A stretch of DNA of 64,000 nt, taken from contig QAYY01000022.1 in assembly GCA_003054665.1 (NCBI GenBank), positions 62,001-126,000 of the forward strand. The letters are read 5' to 3'. Position numbers and translations under genes: made by a program. The DNA comes from Opitutaceae bacterium EW11. Lineage in GTDB: Bacteria; Verrucomicrobiota; Verrucomicrobiia; Opitutales; Opitutaceae. Within the stretch, counting starts at the first letter, position 1, and each line of letters starts with the position of its first letter. Below, in pieces: positions 1 through 11,321 of the stretch. The notes under the pieces were generated by a model. The model saw only the letters and a program-made list of their open reading frames with translations. It was not told the DNA's origin and did not search any database.

Positions 1-1003
1 CATCGAGACCGCTCTGCCGTTGATGGCCCTGCTCGTGCCCTTCGTGGTGGTTTACACACTGCCGATGGGAATGCTGTGCGGAATCCTCCTCGTGCTCGGC
101 CGAATGTCGGCCGAAAGCGAGACCGTGGCGATGCGGGCGAGTGGAATGAGCCTGGCGCGGATCGCGGCTCCGATCTACGTCCTTGCGTGCCTGGGCTGCA
201 TCCTGGCCATGGCGATCAACCTCTACTACATGCCGATCGCGCGGACGCAGCAGAAGCAGCGGTTGGCGGCGATTGTCCGGGGCGATCCGCTGAAAATGAT
301 CGTTCCCAAGACGTTTGTCCGGGATTTCCGGAACTGCGTTGTTTACGTCAGCGAGAAGAACGGCACGGAGCTGAAGGATATCTGGATCTGGGAAATGGAT
401 CGCGAGCAGCGCGTGCGGCGGTTTGTCCGGGCGGAGTCCGGTCGTCTGGAACTCGACGAGCCGAACAACCAGCTGATCATCACGCTCAACAACGCCGCCG
501 GCGAGATGCGAGACGCCAAGGATCCGGAGAATTACTACCAGTCCCCCGTGACCGCGCAGTGGGGCAACATGAGCCGGACGCTCTCACTCGATTGGCTCTT
601 CGGGAAAAACAGCTTCCGGAGGAAACTCGATTGGATGACCTGGGGGGAACTCCAGGCGGAGAAAGCGAAATGGGAGAAGCCGCAGGCCGACGTCGCGGAG
701 GACGAGCGCGTCCGTCAACTCGGGAAGGTGCGCTTCATCATCCAGGACAAGCTGACGACGGCGTTCACCGTCTTTTCCTTCGCGATGATTGCGGTGCCGC
801 TGGGGATCAAGGTCTCCCGCCGGGAGACCTCGGCCAACCTCGGCTTGGCCCTGATTCTCGCGCTTTCGTATTATTTCCTGACGATCATGGTGCAGTGGCT
901 CGACAAGATGCCGCAGCTGCGGCCGGACCTTCTTCTCTGGCTGCCCAACCTCATCTTCGTGGGGATGGCGCTTTGGCTTCACCGCAGGGCCGAAACCGCC
1001 TGA
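1..1003 (+). CDS. LptF/LptG-family lipopolysaccharide export permease (5' end outside window)
   Basis: Inner-membrane permease of the LptB2FG transporter, which extracts lipopolysaccharide from the inner membrane and feeds it to the Lpt bridge. The frame is open from base 2, so the N-terminal part lies outside the window. What remains is typical of the YjgP/YjgQ family. Two N-side hydrophobic segments are followed by a conserved cytoplasmic stretch (GRMSAESETVAMRASGMS), a large periplasmic beta-rich domain, and C-terminal membrane segments (around IQDKLTTAFTVFSFAMIAVPLG and the last 60 residues). LptF and LptG cannot be told apart from this fragment. The gene converges on the hibernation factor gene downstream. 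Confidence 0.88.
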   Translation, partial: IETALPLMALLVPFVVVYTLPMGMLCGILLVLGRMSAESETVAMRASGMSLARIAAPIYVLACLGCILAMAINLYYMPIARTQQKQRLAAIVRGDPLKMIVPKTFVRDFRNCVVYVSEKNGTELKDIWIWEMDREQRVRRFVRAESGRLELDEPNNQLIITLNNAAGEMRDAKDPENYYQSPVTAQWGNMSRTLSLDWLFGKNSFRRKLDWMTWGELQAEKAKWEKPQADVAEDERVRQLGKVRFIIQDKLTTAFTVFSFAMIAVPLGIKVSRRETSANLGLALILALSYYFLTIMVQWLDKMPQLRPDLLLWLPNLIFVGMALWLHRRAETA

Positions 1004-1094
1004 ACCCCGGGACGTGGGAGTGAGGCTCTCCTCGACTGCTGTCTGCCGCCCGACTGGCGACTCGTTTCGGAGGATCCGGAATTCGCGACCCCTG

Positions 1095-1129
1095 AAAACG
1101 AAAACGCCCGCCGGCGGATCCGGCGGGCG
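1095..1129 (-). terminator. Rho-independent terminator of the hibernation factor gene
   Basis: A perfect 10-bp GC-rich stem (1105-1114 with 1120-1129) encloses a 5-base loop. Read on the minus strand the stem is followed by TTTTCGTTTTC, the classic terminator layout. It lies about 20 bases past the stop codon of the minus-strand gene. No T-run follows on the plus strand, so it mainly serves the minus-strand gene. Confidence 0.85.
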
Positions 1130-1151
1130 CGACGCGAAAAAGAACGGTAAT

Positions 1152-1526
1152 TTAGACTGCTTTGGGCAACTCCACCTGGAGCTCCACGGCGTGCGGGTGT
1201 TTCCGTTTCACCTTATGGAGCCGGGCGCGGCGGCGAAGCATGCGGTCCAGTTTGTCCGTCAGCAGGCAGATCGCCTTGTGGCAATCGTCGGAAGCGACGG
1301 ATGCGTTCATGTCAGGTCCGTAGATGATAATCTGACCTTTCACCAAGAAACGTCTCGAGACATCCTGTTTGGGATCACACTCCAGATCCACGCGGAGCCG
1401 AACGATGCGCTCCTCGTGACGAAACAATCGCTGGGTCTTCTCCCGAACGAACTCCTTGAGCGAGGGGGTGAGTTCGAGATGAATGCCAGAAACGATCAGT
1501 TCGTGCGAGTGGTTATCACTGTTCAT
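1152..1526 (-). CDS. hpf: Ribosome hibernation promoting factor (short HPF/RaiA type)
   Basis: Binds the 30S decoding region and silences ribosomes in stationary phase or stress. The 124-residue product starts MNSDNHSHELIV and shows the family's SGIHLELTPSLKEFVREK opening, a central beta-sheet with VRLRVDLECDP, and an acidic/histidine stretch followed by LLTDKLDRML. It lacks the C-terminal dimerisation domain of long HPF, so it is a short-type protein. The frame stays open upstream to an ATG at 1664. I chose the ATG at 1526 because family homology begins there and a purine-rich GAAAGAAG precedes it; the extra 46 residues look non-coding. A 7-bp hairpin (1585-1101 region: 1585-1591 with 1595-1601) sits in the leader. 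Confidence 0.87.
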   Translation of the reverse strand: MNSDNHSHELIVSGIHLELTPSLKEFVREKTQRLFRHEERIVRLRVDLECDPKQDVSRRFLVKGQIIIYGPDMNASVASDDCHKAICLLTDKLDRMLRRRARLHKVKRKHPHAVELQVELPKAV

Positions 1527-2059
1527 GACTTCTTTCGTTGTTGGGTTTACTAACCGGGAAAAACCAAACTTCCTCCCCGTTTGGGCTTCGCTGCGCGAAG
1601 CGCTCAAAAACGTGCGTCTTTTGACCATCACCAGTGGATCTTCCGATTCAGGAAAATCGTTCATTGAGCTAGGCAGAAAGTGGGACGAGCCCTGCTGTTT
1701 TGCAACTCCCGGCAGCGTGTCGAGAGCATGGGTTCAGTTGAGCTTAAGCTGCGCCAGCCGTCCTGGACGCATTGGCGCCTGGGGACGGACTGCAGCAGAG
1801 GGGCCGACGTTATTAACGATGCTTAACCAGGAGGGGACGACTGGTCGCGTACGGCTCATCAACATGGTCAGAATCGGCACGGAGGGCCGGCCGCTTGAGC
1901 GCGTTTTCGACCACGGGCTGGGCGAAACCGTAGGGATTTTTCCCCGGGCGCCTGGAAAGTCTCGCGGACTTTGTAGGGCGACTGGCACTACGGCTTTGGC
2001 GTCGGGCTCGGCGGGCGGCATCGGGCTGAATCGATCGGCTGGTCAACGGGTTCGTTGAG
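1527..2059. other. Intergenic region between divergent hpf and RluA-type gene
   Basis: About 530 bases with no convincing gene. It should hold the promoters of hpf (minus) and of the pseudouridine synthase (plus). The only structure I see is a perfect 7-bp hairpin with a 3-base loop (1585-1601), which falls in the hpf leader. Open frames on both strands here have no family resemblance and I leave them out. Confidence 0.5.
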
Positions 2060-2869
2060 ATGGCCGACTCCGACTACGACAAGCCCATCGGACCTTGGTT
2101 GCCGCGACTTCGGCAGGGACCGGTGCGGGTGATTTCCGCCGACGAACTTCGCTCCTGGATTCTCTACGAGGACGAGCGGCTGTTCGTGGTGAACAAGCCG
2201 GGCGACTTCGTCTGCCATCCATCGAAAGCCGGTCCCTGGTCGAGTCTGGTCGGCGCGACGCGGGAGTACCTCGGCCTGTCTGCGGTGCACCTCGTCTTCC
2301 GCCTGGACCGCGAAACCAGCGGCGTCGTGGCGTTTGCCAAGGACCCGGAAACCGGACGTCGCCTCCAGATCGCGGCGGAGCAGCGCCGGTACGGAAAAAC
2401 CTACCTCGCGGTCCTGCACGGGCGCCTTGCGGCCGAGACAACCGTCGATCAGCCGCTCGGGCCGGACTACGAAAGCCCCGTGGCCGCGAAGAGCCGGGTC
2501 GTGGCCGAGGGAACGGGCCAACCGGCGCGCACGACATTTTCGCCGGTCGCGGTGACGGCCCGCTTCACCTTGGCGCGAGTCGTCACGGAAAGCGGACGCA
2601 AACACCAGATTCGGGCCCATGCGCAGTGGCTTGGGTATCCGCTGGTTGGTGACAAGATTTACGGACCGGATCCACGGCTGTTCCTCGACTTCGTCGAGCA
2701 TGGGTGGACTCCGCGGCTGAAGGAAAAACTCCTCTTCCCTCGCCAGGCGCTGCACTGCGCCGAGATCGACCTTCGGCCCGCCGGTGAAGCCCACGTCTTC
2801 CGCGCAGCGCTGCCCGGCGATCTGGCCGAGTTTTGCCGGGAGGTTGGCCTCGAGTCGGGCGGCGTGTAG
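2060..2869 (+). CDS. RluA-family pseudouridine synthase
   Basis: Isomerises uridine to pseudouridine in rRNA or tRNA. The 269-residue protein has the family's catalytic motif FRLDRETSG, with the catalytic Asp at residue 83 (the usual His before RLD is Phe here). It also has VNKPGDFVCHPS near residue 45 and the C-terminal GRKHQIRAHAQWLG block. There is no S4 RNA-binding domain at the N-terminus, so it resembles RluA/TruC-type single-domain enzymes rather than RluC/RluD. The exact RNA target cannot be read from sequence. The start ATG at 2060 gives a normal family length. It converges on the M14 peptidase gene. Confidence 0.85.
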   Translation: MADSDYDKPIGPWLPRLRQGPVRVISADELRSWILYEDERLFVVNKPGDFVCHPSKAGPWSSLVGATREYLGLSAVHLVFRLDRETSGVVAFAKDPETGRRLQIAAEQRRYGKTYLAVLHGRLAAETTVDQPLGPDYESPVAAKSRVVAEGTGQPARTTFSPVAVTARFTLARVVTESGRKHQIRAHAQWLGYPLVGDKIYGPDPRLFLDFVEHGWTPRLKEKLLFPRQALHCAEIDLRPAGEAHVFRAALPGDLAEFCREVGLESGGV

Positions 2870-2980
2870 CGGGAGACAACACCGTATGCTGGGCCGTTCG
2901 CCGGCGGGCGAGGCGGTTGGCCGAACGCGGCCAGGGTGCTGCCCCGGCCGATTGAGCGCGGGTGGCGCAGTCCGTCGCCG

Positions 2981-3748
2981 TCAGGCCGGCTTCTGTTCGA
3001 GGAGGAGCCGCACCGCGGTTTCCACCGCGAGGCACTGTGCCGCGACGCGTTGCGGAAGGGGGCGCATCGAGGGCGACTCGGTCGTGTAGCTGCGCGGGCC
3101 GTGATGGGCGCGAAGGTAGATCGCTTCGGGCCAGAGCTCGCGTTTCGCCGGGTCGTCTTCGGGTCGGATGATACCGTCTTTGCCGGGACGTCCGTCGATC
3201 AGCTCCGAGAGCTCGATCGGGCAGACCGTCGACACCGCCTGGATCATGGCTTCGGCGAAGCCCGGCTTCCGATGGCCGTTCAGTTCGTAGAGGTAGAAGC
3301 CCGACGTCTCCCAGTCCTCGTGCAGGCAGAAGGTGAGGTCGAACGACGGCTGCTTCTGAAGCCACGCCACGTGCGCCGCGATCTCGACCGTTTTGGGCCG
3401 GCGGTAATCGCGGTTGAGATCGACACCGTCGGCGTTCTCTCGCGTGCCGCGTGCGAGTCCGGTGGGATTGAGCAACGGGCAGATGAACCAGACGGCGCGA
3501 CGATCGAAAAAGCCGGCTTCGAGCAACTTGATCAGCGCCTCCGGTCCGGCCGGCTCATCGCCGTGCGAGCCCGCGGAAAGATAGATGCGGGGCAGCACTC
3601 CGGCGGTGCGGCGGGTCAACGCGAGCAGCGGATACCCTGCGATCTCGCCGTATTCGACGACGGTGAAGCCCTGCTTCGGGGCGATTTCGCGAAATCGGCT
3701 GAGCAGCGCGGTGGGATCCGCGCCTGAGGAGGCTTTGACAGGGATCAC
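2981..3748 (-). CDS. M14-family zinc carboxypeptidase (MpaA/aspartoacylase-like)
   Basis: Predicted zinc amidase or carboxypeptidase of 255 residues. The zinc site is visible as H62-G-D-E65 in [11 protein letters not shown] with the third ligand probably H143 in [29 protein letters not shown] is the arginine/asparagine substrate-carboxylate block typical of M14 enzymes such as murein tripeptide amidase MpaA. No signal peptide is seen, which fits a cytoplasmic role in peptidoglycan-peptide recycling, but the substrate is inferred only. The start is a GTG at 3748; the gene is divergent from gltX, 52 bases away. Confidence 0.75.
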   Translation of the reverse strand: MIPVKASSGADPTALLSRFREIAPKQGFTVVEYGEIAGYPLLALTRRTAGVLPRIYLSAGSHGDEPAGPEALIKLLEAGFFDRRAVWFICPLLNPTGLARGTRENADGVDLNRDYRRPKTVEIAAHVAWLQKQPSFDLTFCLHEDWETSGFYLYELNGHRKPGFAEAMIQAVSTVCPIELSELIDGRPGKDGIIRPEDDPAKRELWPEAIYLRAHHGPRSYTTESPSMRPLPQRVAAQCLAVETAVRLLLEQKPA

Positions 3749-3800
3749 GGGTTGTTACTTGCTGGGTTCCTTTTCTCGTCACAAGTCGCATTCTTTCGCC

Positions 3801-5174
3801 ATGTCACAAGTACGCGTTCGTTTTGCTCCGAGTCCGACCGGCTTCTTCCACATCGGAAGCGCCCGCACCGCGTTGTTCAACTGGCTGTATGCCCGGCATA
3901 CCGGCGGTGTCTTCGTGCTGCGCATCGAGGACACGGACAAGGAACGCAACAGCGAGGCGTTCCTAAACGTGATCTACGACAGCCTCACCTGGATGGGCAT
4001 GACGTGGGACGAGGGCCCGAAGGTGGGCGGCGACTACGGTCCGTACCGCCAGAGCGAGCGCAACGATGTCTACCAGCACTACCTGAAGCTGCTGCAGGAC
4101 TCCGGCCGCGCCTACGAGAAAGACGGCGCCATCTGGTTCAAGCTGCTCGGCGAGCGCCACGAGGTATTCGACGAGCACCGCAAGAAAACCGTGGTGAAGG
4201 TCAAAAACACCCCGGCCATCATCGAGGACCAGATCCGCGGCCATGTGGAGCGGACGGAAGACGAGGACTTCGTCATCGTGCGGTCCGACGGCAATCCGGT
4301 GTTCCACTTCGTCAACGTTGTCGACGACATCGCGATGAAGATCACCCACGTGATCCGCGGCGAGGACCACCTTTCGAACACGAGCAAACACGTCGAGCTG
4401 TTCAAGGCCTTCGGCGCGCCGGTGCCGACCTACGCGCACATTCCGCTCATCCTGAAGCAGAATGGACCGGGCAAGATGTCGAAGCGCGATCAGGGGGCCC
4501 TGATCGAGGAGTACCAGCGGCGTGGATACCTGCCCGAGGCGCTGGTGAACTTCCTCTGCCTCCTCGGCTGGGCTCCGGGAGATAATCGCGAGAAGATGCC
4601 GATCGAGGAGATCATCCGCCTGTTCGACCTCCCGGGGGTGAACCAGAGCAACGCGCGTTTCGACGAAAAGAAGCTCGCGCACATGAACATGGCCTACCTG
4701 CTGGAGAAGCCGGCGGACGAGTTCGTGCGCCTAGCCGGCGATTACTTCGAGCGGTCCGGCGCCTTCGCGCAGAACCGGCCGGACGAAAGCTATTTCCGGG
4801 ACGTCATGGTGCTCAGCCAGCCGAAGATCAAGGGCCTCGAGGAGCTGCCCGGCTACACGAAGTATTTCTTCAGTGACGAGTATCCGGTCGATCCGAAGGC
4901 GAAGGACAAGATCATGGGCAAGGGCGAGCCGAAGGTCCGCCTGGCGGAACTGGCCGAAGCGGTGAAGTCGGCGGATTTCTCCAGCGACGCCGCGCTCGAG
5001 CAGATGATCCAAGTGTTGGCGTCGACGCACGGGTTGAGCGTCGGCGACTACATTCATCCGGGCCGTCTTGCGGTCTCGGGGACGAATGTCGGACCCAGCT
5101 TCTACGGACTCTTCCGCGTCCTCGGACGCGACCGTGTGCTGAAGCGCATCGAGCGCTTCCTCGCCACCGCCTGA
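3801..5174 (+). CDS. gltX: Glutamyl-tRNA synthetase
   Basis: Charges tRNA(Glu), and possibly tRNA(Gln), with glutamate in the cytosol. It is 457 residues, close to the usual bacterial size. The class I signature HIGS is at residues 17-20 in [17 protein letters not shown], and the KMSKS-type loop is KMSKR at 225-229. The C-terminal half is the helical anticodon-binding region. The frame continues upstream, but the ATG at 3801 puts the conserved [10 protein letters not shown] block right after the initiator, as in the family. Whether glutamine tRNA is charged directly or through an amidotransferase cannot be told here. Confidence 0.96.
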   Translation: MSQVRVRFAPSPTGFFHIGSARTALFNWLYARHTGGVFVLRIEDTDKERNSEAFLNVIYDSLTWMGMTWDEGPKVGGDYGPYRQSERNDVYQHYLKLLQDSGRAYEKDGAIWFKLLGERHEVFDEHRKKTVVKVKNTPAIIEDQIRGHVERTEDEDFVIVRSDGNPVFHFVNVVDDIAMKITHVIRGEDHLSNTSKHVELFKAFGAPVPTYAHIPLILKQNGPGKMSKRDQGALIEEYQRRGYLPEALVNFLCLLGWAPGDNREKMPIEEIIRLFDLPGVNQSNARFDEKKLAHMNMAYLLEKPADEFVRLAGDYFERSGAFAQNRPDESYFRDVMVLSQPKIKGLEELPGYTKYFFSDEYPVDPKAKDKIMGKGEPKVRLAELAEAVKSADFSSDAALEQMIQVLASTHGLSVGDYIHPGRLAVSGTNVGPSFYGLFRVLGRDRVLKRIERFLATA

Positions 5175-5402
5175 GTCAGGGCGAGCTCGCAGCGGCGCCG
5201 CGCCGGTCAGCGCGTGTGCGTCGCGGCGGTTTTCCGTCCGGGCCCCGCGTAGCCGAGCAGGCTTCCGATGGTCGCGGGCTCCGTGGTCGACCTCGGCGCG
5301 ACGGCCGGCGGCATCGGCGGGAGTTTGTCACGCTGGTGCCAATCGAGGTGCATCCGGCTCACGTCCCCACGTCGGCTAGGGCGAAGCTCCCTGCCTCCGA
5401 GC

Positions 5403-5418
5403 CTTACAAAACTGTAAG
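5403..5418. promoter_or_regulatory. Candidate operator upstream of the HtrA gene
   Basis: Perfect inverted repeat CTTACA-AAAC-TGTAAG, 48 bases before the chosen htrA start. A dyad here is a plausible activator site, for example for the response regulator encoded just downstream. OmpR-family regulators more often use direct repeats, so the assignment is tentative. Confidence 0.4.
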
Positions 5419-5465
5419 AGACCGGAAAGGCGCGCGCAAAGAAGGTGGTCTACAGTTCCAGCACC

Positions 5466-7022
<1,557 letters not shown>

Positions 7023-7053
7023 TGCGGAAACTTTAGGTGGTATTTGACCAACC

Positions 7054-7134
7054 GATCCGGCGATTTGTGGCGCCGGATCCAGATCCCACCGCTGTCGCGC
7101 TCCGGGGAGGTGAACTTCCCGGAGCGTTTTCCTT
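7054..7134 (+). terminator. Tandem hairpins with T-run between HtrA gene and response regulator
   Basis: The first hairpin has a 9-bp stem (7054-7062 with 7071-7079). The second has a perfect 9-bp stem (7098-7106 with 7118-7126) followed directly by TTTTCCTT (7127-7134). The second is a convincing intrinsic terminator. It ends only 13 bases before the response-regulator start and just before its Shine-Dalgarno sequence, so it may cut or tune read-through from htrA. Confidence 0.75.
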
Positions 7135-7147
7135 GTGAGGAGTCGCA

Positions 7148-7849
7148 ATGTCTCTTGAACTGCCAGCCTCCGTCACCGTGAGAATCCTCGTCGTCGAAGA
7201 TGATGCGAAGATTGCCTCGTTTGTGGTCAAAGGACTCAAGCAGGAGGGCTATGCCGTGGATCACGCGCCCGACGGCGACACGGGCCTCACGCTGGCGACG
7301 ACCACCGACTACGACGCCGCGGTCGTCGATATCATGCTTCCGGGGCTCGACGGCCTCAGCCTGGTGAAACGCCTGCGGGCCAACCGCGCCGAGCTGCCCG
7401 TGCTTTTTCTCAGCGCGCGCTCCAGCGTGGAGGATCGCGTCAAGGGACTACAAGCCGGGGGCGACGACTACCTCACGAAGCCCTTTGCCTTCGCCGAACT
7501 CTCCGCGAGGCTGCAGGCGCTGATCCGCCGCTCCACGCGGGCGCCGGAGGCCACGAAACTGGCGATCGGAGACGTGGAGCTGGATCTGCTCGCACGCACT
7601 GCCACGGTGGCTGGCCAAAAGGTCGAGCTTCAGCCGCGCGAGTTTTCCCTCCTCGAGTACCTGCTCCGCAATCCGCGGCGCCACGTAACCAAGACCATGA
7701 TACTCGAGCACGTCTGGGACTATAGTTTTGACCCGCAGACCAACGTCGTCGACGTGCTGATGCACCGGTTGAGAAACAAGATCGACCCGGACAAGAAGCG
7801 GATCGAGACGGTCCGCGGGGTGGGGTATGTCTTCCATGGCACCTCTTGA
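7148..7849 (+). CDS. OmpR/PhoB-family response regulator
   Basis: Cytosolic DNA-binding regulator of 233 residues, paired with the kinase that overlaps its 3' end. The receiver domain (about 12-125) has the acidic pair D18-D19 in VVEDD, the phospho-acceptor D61 in VDIMLPGLDG, and the conserved Lys in LTKPF. The C-terminal winged helix (about 135-230) has the PREFSLLEYLLRNP and VDVLMHRLRNKID blocks of the OmpR family. The ATG at 7148 has a good ribosome-binding site (TGAGGAG, 5-base spacing). It probably reports envelope stress given the htrA neighbour; that role is inferred. Confidence 0.93.
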   Translation: MSLELPASVTVRILVVEDDAKIASFVVKGLKQEGYAVDHAPDGDTGLTLATTTDYDAAVVDIMLPGLDGLSLVKRLRANRAELPVLFLSARSSVEDRVKGLQAGGDDYLTKPFAFAELSARLQALIRRSTRAPEATKLAIGDVELDLLARTATVAGQKVELQPREFSLLEYLLRNPRRHVTKTMILEHVWDYSFDPQTNVVDVLMHRLRNKIDPDKKRIETVRGVGYVFHGTS

Positions 7850-9293
7850 GTGGCTCCGGCGGTCGCTCGCCCTTCGCCTCAGCGTCTGGTTCGCGGTGCT
7901 TTTCGCGGCCGGCTTCACGGCGACGTTTTTCCTTCTCTATGTGCTGCTGGGAAGGCAGCTGGAGTCCCGCGATTTCGAGGCGCTGCGCCTGCGGATCGGC
8001 CAGTACGCCGACATCTACGAGGCGCGCGGACTGATCGGGCTTCGCGAGCGTATCACCGAGGACAGCGAGGCGCCCCACGTGCGCTCGCTGTTCGTGCGAC
8101 TCGTCGGCCCCGGAGGAAACCTCGTCTGGGGCAAGGTCCCGCCGGACTGGATAGAGAAGGACCCGCGGCAGCTTGCGGTGCCCGACGGTTGGGGCGGCTG
8201 GAGCGTGCGTCGCGTCTACAACGTCCGGGTCCCCACCGATCTTCAGCGGGACATCGCGGTCGTCTCGACCGTGCTGCCCGACGGACTGCTGCTCCAGGTG
8301 GGCCGCAGCACGGACAGCCGTTCCGCGCTGCTCGAACCGCTGCGGCACCTCTTTCTCTGGGTCGGCGGCGGAGTGGTCGTGGTCGCGTTCGCGATCGGAT
8401 TTTTCGCCGCGCGCCGGGCCACCCGGCCCCTGCAAAACGTCGTTCAGACCGCGCGGCAGATCATCTCGACGGGGGCGCTCGACGCCCGAGTGCCGATGCC
8501 GAAGCGTCAGGACGAGATCGCCGAGCTCGTGCGGTATTTCAACACCGTGCTCGACAAGAACGCTGGCCTCCTGCGCGCCATGCGCGAGGCGCTGGACAAC
8601 GTCGCGCACGACCTGCGGACACCGCTGACCAGCCTCCGCGGCACCGCCGAGTTGGCGCTTCGCCAGCAGGAGAATCCCGCGGCGGCCAACGAGGCGCTCG
8701 CCGAGTGCGTGGAGCGGGCCGACGATGTGCTCCGCCTGCTGCGGGCCCTGATGGAGATTTCGGAAGCGGAAGCCGGCATGATGCGCCTTGATATGGTCGA
8801 GTGCGATCTGGCCGATCTCGCCCGAGCCGCGGTCGAGCTGTATTCGGACGTCGCGGACGCCCAGCAGATCACGCTCCGGATCGAGGACGCCCAACCCGCG
8901 CCCGTGAAGGCCGATGCGACCCGAATGCGCCAGGCGATCGCGAACTTGATCGACAACGGCATCAAGTACACCCCGGCAGGCGGCGTCGTGGCGTTGCACA
9001 CGGAGACGAAAGACGGCGTCGCGCATCTGGCGGTGAGCGACACGGGTCCGGGCGTCGCACCGGAGGAACAAGCGAAGATTTGGGACCGGCTGTACCGGAG
9101 CGATCACAGCCGCTCGAAGGCCGGCCTCGGCCTGGGCTTGAGCCTGGTCCGCGCCATCGTGACCGCACACGGCGGCTCTGCGACGGTTCGCAACGGCGAA
9201 CGCGGCGGAGCGGTTTTCGAGATCACCTTGCCCGCACGCAGCGCCGCCGCCGAGACGGCGCAGGGGGCGCCGACCGCACCTCAGGTGGTCTGA
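7827..9293 (+). CDS. Membrane sensor histidine kinase (HAMP-HisKA-HATPase)
   Basis: Partner kinase of the preceding regulator; the two genes overlap by 23 bases. The 488-residue protein has a first membrane helix (about 16-38), a periplasmic sensor of about 135 residues, a second helix (about 174-195) and a HAMP linker. The dimerisation domain has the phospho-accepting H261 in NVAHDLRTPLTS. The ATP-binding domain has N-, G1- and G2-type boxes (LIDNGIKYT, DTGPGV, GLGLGLSL). A second in-frame ATG at 7836 is equally possible. The stop codon region overlaps the 3' end of the convergent transketolase gene by 13 bases. Confidence 0.93.
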   Translation: MSSMAPLEWLRRSLALRLSVWFAVLFAAGFTATFFLLYVLLGRQLESRDFEALRLRIGQYADIYEARGLIGLRERITEDSEAPHVRSLFVRLVGPGGNLVWGKVPPDWIEKDPRQLAVPDGWGGWSVRRVYNVRVPTDLQRDIAVVSTVLPDGLLLQVGRSTDSRSALLEPLRHLFLWVGGGVVVVAFAIGFFAARRATRPLQNVVQTARQIISTGALDARVPMPKRQDEIAELVRYFNTVLDKNAGLLRAMREALDNVAHDLRTPLTSLRGTAELALRQQENPAAANEALAECVERADDVLRLLRALMEISEAEAGMMRLDMVECDLADLARAAVELYSDVADAQQITLRIEDAQPAPVKADATRMRQAIANLIDNGIKYTPAGGVVALHTETKDGVAHLAVSDTGPGVAPEEQAKIWDRLYRSDHSRSKAGLGLGLSLVRAIVTAHGGSATVRNGERGGAVFEITLPARSAAAETAQGAPTAPQVV

Positions 9294-11221
9294 GACGAGC
9301 CGGTCGCCTGGTGGGCCAGCGCTTTCACCGCTTTCTGGATACCGTCCGAATCGAGCCCCTGGAATCCGATTTGCTGCCAAAGCCCGCCTGAGCCTTCGCG
9401 GTTCACGCCGATGTGGTCATATCGACCCCGGAAACCGCGCTTGAGCAGCTCGGTGCCGAAGCGTGAGCCGAGGCCGGTTTTCGCGTTCCATCCCTCTGCG
9501 ACGAGTACGAAGGGTGCGCCGGCGAGGCGCTTCATCATCTCTTCGTCGTAGACGTTGAGCGTGGCCTTGTTGATGAGGCCCACGTTCACGCCTTGCTCCT
9601 TCAGGCGGATCGCCGCGTCGAGGGCGCGATAGACGATTTCGCCGAACGCCACGATCCACCCGCCGCCAGCGGCATCGCGAACGACGCTGTCTCTGCCCGG
9701 CTCGAAGGGCTTGTCCTTGTAGAGAGGGGCGCCGGTGTCGTCGAGGATGTCGGGCACCGCGGCGCGGGTGGAAAAGACGAAACGCAGGCCCTCGTCGCGG
9801 AAAATCCTCCGGACGCAGGCGGTGAACTGGTGTTGGTCGGCGGGAAAGTAGAGCCGCGTCGTGTCTTCTCCGTGGCGGGGCTTCACGCCGCCGTCGGCGT
9901 ACATCGAGTTGATCCCGAAGTGGCAGGTGTTGTCCGCCATGTCGTCCACGCCGGAGTGGGAGAAGTGGGCGAGGACGTTCGAGAAGTTGAGCCGGGACAT
10001 CGTGATTTCGCTCACGCACATTTCGAGGAAGGCGGAGAACGTGGCATAGATCCCCTGTTTGCCGGGATTGGCGCCGAAGCCCGCTGCGGCGGAGAAGTTC
10101 CCGCGCTCCATGATGCCCGCCTCGATGAATACCTCGGGGTGCTTCTTGCGGACGTGGTGGAGCCCGCACGAGCCTTCCAGGTCGTTGTCGAAGACCCGCA
10201 CGCTCGCGGTGCGCTGCTCGGGAGTCATCTCGTCGAGCAGGCCGTTGACGATCTTGCCGAAGTCGTCGCGGTTCTTGCCTTGTCCGCTCGAACCTCGGTG
10301 GACCAGCGGCGATTTGTCCGGTTTGGCGGTCTTGAGCAGCTCGATCGCTTTTTCGTATCCGCCGCGCGACTGCAGGTAGTTCACCGCCACGTCGACCTTC
10401 AGCACCTCGTGCGCGTGGGCCGTGCCTTCGGCCCCGGCGATGCCTGGCGCCATCGGACGTTTCACGACGAGCCCGTGGGGCCGCGTATCCGAAAACACAC
10501 GCGAGAGGGCGATGAAAAGCGCATCAATGTCCTCGCCGAGCACCGTGTCGGTCAGCAGGCCGTAGCCCGAGAGCGTGCGGGTGAGGTCGTAGCCGACCAT
10601 GTAGTTCTGCGGGTGGCCCGAGATAGTGACGTTGTTGTCGTCGATCAGCACCTTCACTCCGAGCTGCTGGCCCACGGAGAGCCGGGCGGCCTCGGCGTTG
10701 TCGCCTTCCATTTGGGAGCCGTCGGAGCCGAGCAGGATCACCGACTTGCCGGGATTGGCGAGCGCGACGCCGTTGCAGAACGCCCACAGGTGGCCGAGCC
10801 GGCCCGAAGAGAAGTCGACGCCGGGAGTGAGATTTCGCTCGGGGTGACCGGGAAGCCCCTCGTTGTATTCGCGGTAGTGAAGCAGTTTCTCCGCGGGCAT
10901 GTGGCCGTCGAGGACCGACAGCAGATACTGCGTCGCGACGCGGTGGCCGGCCTCGTCATAGAACAGCGGCACGATCGGCGCCCCTCCGGCGATGAAGGCG
11001 CGGATGATCGTGACCTCGGGAACGGTGTCGTACGCCCCGCCGGTGTGGCCGGAGAGCCCTTTCGCTCCAGCGAGCGCGGTGAAAAACACGATGGCATCCC
11101 TGCACAGGCGGATGTTGTGCTGCAGGACGGCTTTTTCTTCGGGAGTGAGAGCGGTCGCGCCCGGAGTCAGCTTGAGCGGCTTCAGGGCGGTGAGATCGAT
11201 GGGAAACGTTTCCGAGGCCAT
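9281..11221 (-). CDS. Transketolase, atypical single-chain type
   Basis: Thiamine diphosphate enzyme moving two-carbon units between sugar phosphates in the pentose phosphate pathway. It is 646 residues in one chain. SGHTGG replaces the usual SGHPG substrate loop, and the cofactor motif reads GSDGSQMEGDN followed by IDDNNVT about 25 residues on. The middle and C-terminal pyrimidine-binding domains carry FIEAGIMERGNFSAAAG and the GEIVYRALDAA region. The overall sequence departs from TktA-type enzymes, so the substrate could differ from the textbook pair. It lies 100 bases after the AMMECR1 gene on the same strand, perhaps co-transcribed. Confidence 0.8.
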   Translation of the reverse strand: MASETFPIDLTALKPLKLTPGATALTPEEKAVLQHNIRLCRDAIVFFTALAGAKGLSGHTGGAYDTVPEVTIIRAFIAGGAPIVPLFYDEAGHRVATQYLLSVLDGHMPAEKLLHYREYNEGLPGHPERNLTPGVDFSSGRLGHLWAFCNGVALANPGKSVILLGSDGSQMEGDNAEAARLSVGQQLGVKVLIDDNNVTISGHPQNYMVGYDLTRTLSGYGLLTDTVLGEDIDALFIALSRVFSDTRPHGLVVKRPMAPGIAGAEGTAHAHEVLKVDVAVNYLQSRGGYEKAIELLKTAKPDKSPLVHRGSSGQGKNRDDFGKIVNGLLDEMTPEQRTASVRVFDNDLEGSCGLHHVRKKHPEVFIEAGIMERGNFSAAAGFGANPGKQGIYATFSAFLEMCVSEITMSRLNFSNVLAHFSHSGVDDMADNTCHFGINSMYADGGVKPRHGEDTTRLYFPADQHQFTACVRRIFRDEGLRFVFSTRAAVPDILDDTGAPLYKDKPFEPGRDSVVRDAAGGGWIVAFGEIVYRALDAAIRLKEQGVNVGLINKATLNVYDEEMMKRLAGAPFVLVAEGWNAKTGLGSRFGTELLKRGFRGRYDHIGVNREGSGGLWQQIGFQGLDSDGIQKAVKALAHQATGSSQTT

Positions 11222-11321
11222 GGCGCCGGACTATCTGCGGCGTCACTCGGATCGCAAACGGTCGAGGCATTCTCGCACGTCGGGCCACCTCGAAAGGACG
11301 GACGGCGGAAGCGTAGGACGC

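Noticed and set aside
1483-2058. 191-codon plus-strand frame between hpf and the RluA-type gene
   Set aside because: No family resemblance, overlaps the 5' part of hpf on the other strand, and has no ribosome-binding site.
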